Below are positions 45,797 to 61,727 of a stretch of DNA of 64,000 nucleotides, piece by piece (position 1 is the first letter of the stretch; each line of letters starts with the position of its first letter). Position numbers and translations under genes: made by a program. This DNA comes from Typha latifolia (lineage: Eukaryota > Streptophyta > Magnoliopsida > Poales > Typhaceae): positions 8,462,501 to 8,526,500 of the forward strand of contig CM034112.1 of NCBI GenBank assembly GCA_019914945.1, given 5' to 3'. Below the pieces are notes generated by a model. It saw only the letters and a program-made list of their open reading frames with translations. It did not search any database and was not told the DNA's origin.

Positions 45797-47208
45797 TAAA
45801 AATATTTTTGCATTATTAGGGTCCCCTTTGATTTTAAGTTTGTTCTAAATATTGTTCTTTTTCTAAAAAGAACTACTTTAATTTCTTAACTGCATTACAT
45901 ATCAATAGTTAGAATATTACTAAATAACTTTATAATATGATAATTATCCTAAGATTTCATGAACTATTGTCCATTTTTCACAAAAAAAACCCCTCATATT
46001 ATTTTTGATACACATTGACCAGCTAAACTATAGAATATCTCTTACCCACTAAAGGTAGTAACTAGAAACATCAAATAATCGTTTTACGCTAAATTCTCTC
46101 TTTTTCCTTTCTCTAAAATAATAGTAAACTAGCTTTTATATAACCTAAAATTAATCATGTAATACTCGCATACCATTTTTTGACAAAAAAATTTAACAGA
46201 TATTTTTCATAGTTAAGAGGTTAAATTACACCCCGAGGTTAAACCCCGAGGTTAAACGTAAAGTTGCCCTATATATAGAGGGTGTAATTGAGCCGAGCTT
46301 TGTTTAAGTTGAAAATTAAAATGATTCCAGTCAATTCAAGCTTACTTCAATTTTGCTTGATAAGCAAATCCGAATCTATTTCAAATCAAGCCCAAATCAT
46401 ACTTGAACCAAGTTTGAATTGAATATCAAATGGTCCATACTTCGTTAAAATCAAATCAAACATATAACCAAATTATATATATATATATATTTGTATAAAT
46501 CGAACTTTATCGAGCGGAGCTTAATCAAGCCGGCTAATGCTCAAAGCTTGGCTTGATATCAAATACAAACTTGATTCAATTGATCCTTCACATAGGACAA
46601 TCATATAGTTGGCCTAACTATATGCAACCATGTAATAGGGCATTCCAGTTCACTACCTAATATGGGACTAAATATAAAGTTGGAATATATGTAAACAAAA
46701 ATTCAAAGAATTTTCCTACACAAATTAGTCTTAAGGATATGGCAAACAGGCTTGAATAGCTAACCCAATTTACTCAACTTGAAGAAAGAAAATTAGTCAA
46801 CCAGAGGAAGGAATTTCTCCAGTAAAAGTTACTAAACATCAAGAGGTATCCTTGAGAGACTTTTGTGTATGAAGAAAACAAACAAGCAACACAGATGATA
46901 TATTTGAAACCATCTTCTTCAGTTTTACTTTCAACCTAAAGCTTTGCTTACTCAAACATTAAAAGCTTCTTACGCTTAGTGAACTTTCTTGCAGTGATTC
47001 CTTGAACAACATTGCTCCAAGTCATCGACACGAGCAATTCATAAAAAGGAAGACAAAATTATGAAGAAAGGAACATTGAAAGGCGAGTCAAATGATTATT
47101 TCATCTTAGAAATTGCTGTACAAACTTATGAACAGCAATGATTTTTGTGCAACATGAAAGCCATTAGTAGTAAGAGATACTAAAGAAAAGGTTCCCTGGT
47201 ATGTTTGT
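45797..47208. other. Intergenic and ATG8 3' UTR
   Basis: Near 46255 GAGGGTGTAATTGAGCCGAGC resembles the hAT end at 6502 and may be a decayed end. The block near 46330-46470 (AAAATCAAATCAAACATATA) also occurs near 54160-54200. The last few hundred bases before 47209 should be the ATG8 3' UTR. Confidence 0.4.
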
Positions 47209-53420
<6,212 letters not shown>

Positions 53421-53425
53421 TTACC

Positions 53426-53847
53426 CTGCAGCCACCAAATTAAAAATACCAGAAGAAAAAGAAAAAGAATAAACAGAGGAGAAAAGAAGAGCAGTGGTTC
53501 AATCCACCGAAACCCTCATGCCCAAACTTGAAACAAACAAAAGAAAGAGATTTTTGCAACCAAAACAAGAATCACCAACTCAAACCCGAGAGAACCCAAA
53601 TTTTTTGTAACATGAATCAAAATAGATTTTATGGAAATCGTATAAGATAGAAGTCAAAAAAATTACCCTCATACCCAAAACTTGAAACAAATAGAAGAAA
53701 GAAAAATTAAAGAGTACCCACGTAGCAAAATCAGATTTTGCAACCAAAACAAGAATCACCAGCCGAAACCCAAGAGAACCCAAATTTCTGCAACATGAAT
53801 CATATAGATTTTTAGGGAAATCGTTTAGGATAGAAGTTTTAACTTAC
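53426..53847 (-). other. Probable 5' UTR intron of ATG8 with an internal tandem duplication
   Basis: On the minus strand GTAAGTT (53847-53841) is a donor and the CAG at 53428-53426 an acceptor five bases upstream of the ATG. Two direct copies of a 150-180-bp block (53515-53666 and 53667-53847) share AACCAAAACAAGAATCACC and GAGAACCCAAATTT. The copy nearer the ATG carries a degenerate donor (GGTAATTT) in place of GGTAAGTT. Confidence 0.65.
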
Positions 53848-54049
53848 CGCGACCCAAGAAAGGTGAAAGGGAAGAGAGGAGGAAGGATTGAGAAGAACAA
53901 AAGCAAAAGCAAAAGCTAAAATTCTTTTTGATTCGTACACGTTATATCAAAGAAAAAGAGACTCCTTTGGTCGGTGGTTGTCACCGCGTTTCTCTGATAA
54001 CTGCCGCCTACCGCACAACCAAACCCAATATATAATAAAAGTATTAATT

Positions 54050-55512
54050 TCGAGTCTGAGCTAAAATATTATCTCTTAATTCAAGCCTATTTTCGAGTTA
54101 TTTGATAAATAAATTCAAGCTTATTTTCAATCCAACTTGGGTGGTCTACCCATGTGAAAATCAAATCAAATATATAACTAAATTAAATCTTATTTATTAT
54201 ATAATAACATTAGTAAATATAAGTAGGGCCCTCTTGGCTTGAATATAAATTCAATCTTAATTTAAATAATTAAACTTGACTTGTTTTAAATAAAACTAGA
54301 GCTTGATTTAGTTTTCGATTAGCCCTAGTTTAAGTATTTTCCCAACTTTTATTAGAAAATATAAAACTTTTGTTTATATTAATTTCTTATTTAATACTAT
54401 AAATATTGTGTTTTAGAATAAATGAAACCAAATGGCCCAAGTATTTCTTCAATTATTCTTACATGCATGCATATTTAGAAGAAAATAAAATAAAATTCTT
54501 GTATGCATGCACTTGTCCAATCAAGTTTACTATACCTTAATTTGTCTCTTGTTAGTATGATTAGTCTTTTCTTCTCTCTAAAGTTTAGAAATTAATTGTG
54601 ATTAACTGCAAACCTTGGCATCTTATAGAATGATAAGCATTAATTAGGAGTTGTTTGTTTCAAGCTTTCGATATTATAGTCCAAAGTTGACCTCTTGTGA
54701 GGAAGAGTGACAATTAAATTGAGTTCAAAATAATCACATCTATTTTATATATAGATCAATTATTTAATCAGGGTGTCAGAGGAAGAGACTATCAGAAATT
54801 GGTGAAAGAATAAGGAAGAGTATATTTTACCTTACAGTAATTTGGCCAAAATCATGCCTGTTAAACTTTTATGTGGCATTTAACTCTCTCACAGTTCTAG
54901 TTAATTTTAATATATAAAACTAAAATATTTTTTTAGTTATGATAAAATAATTTTGTTATTGAAAATGAAGATTTAAATTTTGATGATTATTATTTTTATT
55001 TTTTGACCCCAAAGAACATATTTTGATATACTTGATGAGTATGATATCTCATGTGGTAGAAGTAAAAGTCTAATATATATGCAGTTATTATTATTTAAAC
55101 CAAAGTCTTTTAAACATATTTTTCATAATGTTAAAGTACAAATTATCTTTTATTGTTATGCAGAAAATTAAACTATCCTTCTGGTAAACTTTTATTTGTA
55201 TCATTTTACCTAATGTGTAAAATTAAACAACAATTTTTTAACCAAAATTTTGAGATGATTGAGATATTTTATTTTACAATTATATTAAGGAGAGGATAAA
55301 AGAAGGAGAAAAATGAATATTATTGTAAGATGAAGGATGAGATAAGATGAGTAAATAATAAAAAGGAGAAAAATAATTCTGATATTTTTATACTTATTTT
55401 AGTGAGAAGATGGAAAAGATATTATTTCACATTAATTAGACTACAGACAACAAAGGAGCAAAATAATATAAATAATTTTTTTTAAATTATTTAGTTTAAA
55501 GACATAATTTTG

Positions 55513-55549
<37 letters not shown>

Positions 55550-55640
55550 GTAAACTATACTCGTGCATTAAAACGTGCACGTGTCCGACAAACTCGAAGA
55601 ATCTGTGGGAAGATAACCGCACAGGATACGTCCGTACAGA
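54050..55640. other. Intergenic between ATG8 and the GRAS gene
   Basis: AT-rich, with an (AT)n tract at 55517-55546 and a repeat near 54160-54200 shared with 46440-46480. It should hold the divergent promoters of ATG8 and the GRAS gene; the rest shows nothing recognisable. Confidence 0.45.
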
Positions 55641-55812
55641 ATCCCCATCTACTTAGCCGACATTTTTGTTTTGTTTTGTTTTTCTTTTCCTTCTTCTTCT
55701 CCAACTTTCCATTCCCATTCATCAAAACCAACTTCCCTCCCTTTCCGGCTTTCCCTCTCCTCTCCTCTCCTCTCCTATTAAAGACATATAGAGAAAGAGA
55801 AGAAGAAAGACT

Positions 55813-55816
<4 letters not shown>

Positions 55817-55892
<76 letters not shown>
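55817..55892. repeat. (AT)n(AG)n compound microsatellite next to the GRAS start codon
   Basis: About 33 bases of AT run into about 43 bases of AG, ending four bases before the ATG at 55897. It forms the end of the 5' UTR; AT-first frames through it are not coding. Confidence 0.9.
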
Positions 55893-55895
<3 letters not shown>

Positions 55896-55896
55896 G

Positions 55897-57432
55897 ATGG
55901 CGTACGGTAATCTCCAGGAGGAGGAATGGTGGGTGGAAGTCGTGGAACCAAGAGACCAAGAAGCCGTCTTTGGGAACGGAGTCCCGGAGAAGCGCCTCAA
56001 GGAATCCGAGCCCACCTCGGTTCTCGACTACCTCAGCCCAAACTCCTCCGCCGACACTGCGGCGCTCTCCGACCCCAACCCGACCCTCTTACGCCCCCCT
56101 GGCTCCTCCTCTTCCCCGGCGACGAAGGGGGAGGTTGCCGCCGACGAGTTGGGCGGCGCATTCCTCCCCGCCTCAGCCGCTGAGCCCGGAGCCAATATGG
56201 GGGGATTCGGGTTCGAATTCGTTGGCAGTAGTCTCAATGGGACGAGCAATCCAGTCTTTTACCGAGAGCCCGAGCCCGCCTTCCGAAACCCTCCAAGATC
56301 ATCGCATTTTTACGACTCTACGGCGGCGGCGGCGCACCAGAAGGCATTAGTCGAGCATCTCCTCAAGGCGGCGGCGCTGGTCGAGGCCGGGGACTTCGTC
56401 GGCGCGCGAGTGATATTGGCGCGGCTCAATCACCACCTACCCTTCCCAATTGGGACTCCCTTGGTCCGCTCTTGTTTCTACTTCAAAGAAGCTCTCTTTC
56501 TCCTCATCACCAATGGCATCAACCCTCATCCTCTACGCCTCTCCTCCCTGCACGACGTCCTGCTCAAACTCCGCGCCTTCAAGGCCTTCTCCGACATGTC
56601 CCCCGTTCTCCACTTCACCAACTTTACTTGCATCCAAGCCCTCCTCGACGCGCTCGGCGGTGCCGCCCGCATCCATATCGTCGACTTCGACATCGAGCTC
56701 GGTGGGCGGTGGTCGACCTTCATGGAGGAGCTGGCGCAGCGGCGATCCGCCGGAACCTTATTGCTCAAGATCACCGCCGTCGTCCTTCCTTGGTCTCATC
56801 ACCACCCTCCTGAGCTCCACCTCGCCGGCGAGAACCTCTCGCATCTCGCCGCAGGCCTTAGCATCCCATTCGAGTTCAATGTTATTAACCTTGATGCATT
56901 CGATCCGTCTTTGATACTTAGTATCCCCTCTGGGGTTGACGAAGCTATAGCAGTGAACATTCCAGTAAGGGCTTTGGCATACCCTCCCGGCGCGACCCTC
57001 CTCCGCTTATTGAAGCAGATTTCGCCGAAAATTGTGGTGTCCGTCGACCATGGATTCGACCGCGGTGACCTCCCCTTCTCCCATCACTTCTTTCATGCCT
57101 TCCAGACCTGTGCAGTGCTTCTAGACTCCATAGACGCGGCGGGCACGGCCACAGACACAGCCAGCAAGATTGAGAGGTTCTTGATGCAACCGAGGATCGA
57201 GAGCGCAGTGCTGGGCCGTCACCGTGTCAGGGAGAAGATGCCGCATTGGAGAATGCTCTTGGCATCCTCTGGTTTCATGCCTGTGGAATTCAGCAATTTC
57301 GCCATGGCACAAGCAGAGTGCCTCCTCAAGAGGGTGCAGGTTCGGGGCTTCGGCGTCAAGAAGCACCAGTCTTCGCTCGCATTGTGCTGGCAGCACGCTG
57401 ATCTCATCTCAGTGTCAGCCTGGAGTTGCTAA
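55897..57432 (+). CDS. HAM: GRAS transcription regulator of the HAM/LOM/SCL6 type
   Basis: Intronless gene of 511 residues. The variable N-terminus includes EPTSVLDYLS (38-47), the EPxSVLD motif of HAIRY MERISTEM / LOST MERISTEMS proteins. The GRAS domain starts near residue 147 with the first Leu-heptad region (HQKALVEHLLKAAALVEAGD). A VHIID-type motif reads IHIVDFDIELGGRW (259-272), a PFYRE-like part starts near PFEFNVINLDAFD, and the protein ends in a SAW motif (LISVSAWSC). The miR171 target at 56412-56432 encodes ILARLNH, as in SCL6/SCL22/SCL27 relatives. These nuclear regulators keep shoot meristem cells undifferentiated and act with WUSCHEL proteins. Expression should be restricted by miR171 cleavage. 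No frame damage was seen. The subfamily is secure. Confidence 0.94.
   Translation: MAYGNLQEEEWWVEVVEPRDQEAVFGNGVPEKRLKESEPTSVLDYLSPNSSADTAALSDPNPTLLRPPGSSSSPATKGEVAADELGGAFLPASAAEPGANMGGFGFEFVGSSLNGTSNPVFYREPEPAFRNPPRSSHFYDSTAAAAHQKALVEHLLKAAALVEAGDFVGARVILARLNHHLPFPIGTPLVRSCFYFKEALFLLITNGINPHPLRLSSLHDVLLKLRAFKAFSDMSPVLHFTNFTCIQALLDALGGAARIHIVDFDIELGGRWSTFMEELAQRRSAGTLLLKITAVVLPWSHHHPPELHLAGENLSHLAAGLSIPFEFNVINLDAFDPSLILSIPSGVDEAIAVNIPVRALAYPPGATLLRLLKQISPKIVVSVDHGFDRGDLPFSHHFFHAFQTCAVLLDSIDAAGTATDTASKIERFLMQPRIESAVLGRHRVREKMPHWRMLLASSGFMPVEFSNFAMAQAECLLKRVQVRGFGVKKHQSSLALCWQHADLISVSAWSC
56412..56432 (+). promoter_or_regulatory. miR171 target site in the GRAS coding sequence
   Basis: The 21-nt stretch, GATATTGGCGCGGCTC followed by AATCA, is fully complementary to the canonical plant miR171 as I know it. 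Cleavage is expected between the bases pairing with miRNA positions 10 and 11. It lies at codons 172-179. Confidence 0.93.
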
Positions 57433-60400
57433 TGGATCTCACTGCTCTTTTCAGGCATGTTACTTCACCCCAGTTAGTTTTAGAGTTTCTTAAGATTGTT
57501 AAGTTGTTTTAGTGTCGAACTATCGCAATGTATGCCTTTCTGTTGATCACTCTCTGGTAAATTTGTATATGGTTTGTAGATGTTTTGTTAGTAGTTTGAA
57601 GTACAATTGATTAAATGACTTCTCCCTTGTTATTTTTGAAAATTGATAGTAATGTCTATGGTAACTTGATATGCCAAAAGTGATTTCGCTTTTATGGTTA
57701 ACATGGTGCTATCTACATATCTACATTTTATGAGAAGTAAGGTGATATTTTTTCATCAGTGATATAATGTGCATAAGGTTATATCTGGATATGTAGGAAC
57801 AGAAGTGTCTTGTGCTCTTGTTCATCGTTTGTTATTTGTTAGCATTACTAGTCATTCAGCAAGGCATTTACTATGTACTAATATGCCTGAACAAATAAGG
57901 AACTGGTCGTCTCAAAAATAGTTATAGTGCTACAGAAGAACATAGTTTGTCTAGAAACAAGGAATCTTTCGACAATTATTATCACTCAAGGATATTAGTC
58001 ACAATTTTCTAGATTTCTGCATTTATTGGAGCACTAATTGTCATAGTGGAACTTAGCTTAGAGATTATAAGTGCAATAATACTACATGCATCACATGAAT
58101 CTTTCTCGTGCTTCAGTTCTCAGCAGATAAACAATCAAATTGGGACTAAACTTTCGTCTGGAGAAAGAAATCTTTACTAACCCATGTTTACCGTTTATTA
58201 AATCGTCATGTGATTTAGATATAGCTTCGATGTTGTCTACCATTCTCTTTTTAAAACTTCTGTTGTTTTAGACAGTTTTGATACTGAATGGGTTGTGATC
58301 TAGCATATGAACTATTGATTCAGAAGATTTGGGTATCTGAAATTTGTTCTCGTATTTGGCATTATATTAGTATTAACTGATCAATCACATGGTATGTGTC
58401 CCTTCTCACAAATAAACTATAGTATTTCGTTCATTCTTTCATCATCTTGTGCCCTCAGGCTGGCCCTCATCCTAGTTCACTACTCCCTCCAGTGGTTACT
58501 AAGATGGTTTTAATTATAAATATGGGGAGACATAGTAGATTAGCAAGGGGAGATATAACTGATTTGGCCTTAGCAAGGGATTTTGGCATACACTTCTAGA
58601 GAGTTGACATCTTCTAATAACTTGTTGTGAAAAATCTTTCTTTTGGAGTCTCCTCATCTCTGGATTGAACCTTAGTGGAATCCATATTGTTAGGAAAAAT
58701 ATCTTTCCTGATCTCATCATCTCAACACAATAGCATATAGCTCAATTTGGTAAAAGTAGAAATAGGAAGATAAAATCACTTTAATTGTGCCTCTTTCCCA
58801 TCAAGATGATACTGCCAATATCAAGTAGCTTTTTCTTCTTCCATTAAAAAGAAGAAGTGGCTTTTAGTTCCTCAACACTAGAGAATTCTTTTGTTCTAGA
58901 TATCCAGATTTCCTGGGAGAACAAAGGCACTATCTGATACTCTACATTATTATCATTTTCATTGGTTTTAAAATCCCAGTACAAGAAAGATTAATCTATC
59001 ATCCCATCCGGTGTTGGTACACAAATCCAGTCCCCTTTTCTAGTGTGAGTGTTGAGACCACCTCATCAATTTTCTAGGACCACAGTCTGCATTAAGTAAG
59101 AACAGTTATGGTGTAGCCACTGAAACTAACTAGAGGAAATTTTAATAGGGACCATTTCTTTGAGAAGTCATCAATAAACCACAAATTTTGATATCATAGA
59201 CATAATACGGCATTGAAATTTGTATTTGACTGCAAGCAAGTTAAAGAAACAGCCAGGGCTACAATAGTTTTTGAAACTTATTCTCTTGCTATAGAGGAAA
59301 TATGCCCATATGGTCCAACATTTAGCAAACCTTTAAACAAGCAAGATAGCATCTGCAATTTGGCAATAGAACTTTGTTGTGCTAATGGATTTTGGTATAT
59401 ATTTTTCTTCTTCTTTTCATGCATAATGTTCTACTTTTTCTGTTCTAGATGACATAATGAATGTGTTTTTCTCATGCTTTTCCAACAGCATAGCAAGGAC
59501 ATCTATAAGCAATCAGACAATTTTATTTGGCAACATATGAAAAGGAATACCCAAAACTACAAAAACCTTTCAAGTGCTGAAAAAGAATAGAGTAGATGGC
59601 AAAGCTAGTGCTGTAGTGCATGAAATTTAATAAAAATCATTTCAATAGAATGGGAGATTTAGGACAATAGGCAGGGTATGAGTGGTGAACTTTGGTCCAA
59701 CAACAGAGAAGTACAGAATTCATGTTTCTTCTCTTCCATTTTTTTATTTTTTAGTACCAGCGACATACCTAATGAGAATCTACTAATCAACAAATAGTGT
59801 AACATTTCAATAGAACTGCTACGATCTATCAACTATTGATCTATCTTCTATATCTGAATGTGAATTTCCAGAGGTCCTTATATGATATTTTCTTTCAGGG
59901 TCCCACATGTATTGTGTCTGTGCTGACTATAATTGGATTTCATGAGGGAAGGCTTTCCAAGGACTGTAGATTTCCTCTGTATTATCCATTTTTTTCTTTA
60001 ATGTTGTCAGTTTTCTTTTGTCTTATTTCTGTGATTGCTAAATATTTTGTTGTTAATTTCTGTCATTGAAGATGAAACAAGTATCATGGTCTAATCTGAA
60101 TAAAAGCAAAGAGATTAGACATGGATTTCTAGTAGAGAGACTCCCTTGAGTCAAGGATTCCTCTCCAGATATTACAAAGTAATGGTTAACATCATATAGC
60201 AAGTTGTATCTTAGTGCATCCCAGTAAGTGGCACCACTGCTGAAGTTGTCTAATGAGGACAAGATACATGTAGACATATCTCCATTATAAGAGGTTGTTT
60301 TCCTGGCTCAAGCACAGTATTACTATGGAGAACAGTTTGTTTGAGCTAACAGGTCGCATGTTGACATTTCAACAACAATCATTTGCATAATGTGGCAAAA

Positions 60401-61635
60401 CTGATTGTTGAAGTTAGATACGCATAACGACCGTTGGACTTTATCATGCCCTTATCCATTAATCTTTTGCAGGATATTCTATTCTGTTCTTGATTTCTTG
60501 CCAATGGATGCAGGTCAACTAAATTCTGATCTGCTTGAAATATGTATGTGACCCTTGCATGTTGAGTCTAGTAATCATCATTATGGTGAATTGATGAGTA
60601 CTTCCAAAACTAGATTATGCCTTTCTTTCTGTTCTACAATTGTGATTAGAGTGGAACATTATCATAGCTTTGTCCAAGTCTGTAGAAGTTAATCACGTAT
60701 CCATGTAGTACTTATTGAACAAATTTTATACAATACTCGTTGTTATGAACATCATGGGCCACTCAATCAAAATGATTGTTTGACACAATATGCATCAGTT
60801 TGGGACAAAGTGATTGGGCGACAATCGCATTTTTTTGTTGTTGAAGATATCAAGTTAGGTGAGATGAAGTTGAGGAAAGGCTCATATCTGTGATCCTGGG
60901 CAATTAAAAAATAAATTACAAAATTATGGGGGAATCCTGTGTTTCTATAGATCATCCCAGTGGCAGAGACATCTTATCCACCTTGCTCATTACCAGCAGT
61001 TGATGGTTTAATTAAGACAAGAAATTTTCACTTACAGAAGGTAAACACAACTATACCAAATAGTATGTAAGAGCTGTATCGTCAAACAATGTGGCATCAC
61101 AGACATGAGGCAAATGCAAAAGAATAGATGCCAACGATTGAACCTTGGTGGGGTTTTAAACAAATACAAATATTCAACACAATTTAAATAGATCCATCAT
61201 CCTAACTGCAGTGTCTGAACACAGATTGGTGAGTGCTGCCACCAGCTGCAGGATGAAGCATATACATCTATTCCATCATTAAGTGAAAATGGTAATAAGA
61301 TACAATAATAATCTACCAAGTTCCTGAAGGTAAACTCGCTGTTTGCATCAGGCTACCATACTTACATTCGACGAAAATTGAGGAGCAAAAGAAACAAAAA
61401 ATTTCAGGAGCTGTGTTATATACACTAAAAAAATCAGACGTGAAGAGTGGGTGTGCAACTCAAACATCAGGGTAGGATCAACACCAAATTTGTCTCCGAT
61501 ACTCTCCTGAGCTACCATGAACCAATGCAGCATATCCATGATAGAAAAGCTGGTCCCTTTGGGCAAGCTTGTAACTCATCCTCTGAATTCAAGTGATCGG
61601 GTAATCTGAACCTACTATCCTGATGTTTACAAAGG
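57433..61635. other. GRAS 3' UTR and intergenic region
   Basis: No gene, transposon domain or clear repeat was recognised in 4.2 kb of mixed AT-rich sequence. The first few hundred bases should be the GRAS 3' UTR; the stretch just left of 61635 should be the 3' UTR of the minus-strand gene at 61636. Confidence 0.5.
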
Positions 61636-61727
61636 TCAGACACCAAAGAGCGGTAGGGCAATCTTTACAAATGAGTAACAAAGTGCCCCTGTGAAAACAT
61701 AGCTGTCCACTCGATCAAGAATACCTC
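61636..61727 (-). CDS. CDS4: CDP-diacylglycerol synthase (phosphatidate cytidylyltransferase), last exon
   Basis: On the minus strand an acceptor CAG at 61730-61728 opens an exon that completes a Gly codon. It reads GILDRVDSYVFTGALCYSFV, then KIALPLFGV and stop. GGxLDRxDS is the C-terminal signature of phosphatidate cytidylyltransferases, and the GALxYSFVK ending is that of plastid-type plant enzymes. The enzyme converts phosphatidic acid and CTP to CDP-diacylglycerol for phosphatidylglycerol synthesis. The preceding exon, expected to end in PGHG, is not found up to 64000, so the last intron exceeds 2.2 kb and the gene continues off the right edge. The CDS4/CDS5 distinction is inferred. Confidence 0.78.

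Noticed and set aside
55555..56015. Open frames rich in Ser-Leu and Tyr-Ile upstream of the GRAS gene
   Set aside because: Microsatellite translations; the GRAS frame alone has conserved domains.
61348..61566. 72-codon minus-strand frame (MPKGTSFSIMDMLHWF) as a gene
   Set aside because: It begins about 70 bp beyond the stop of the CDP-DAG synthase exon, in its likely 3' UTR, with no recognised homology.
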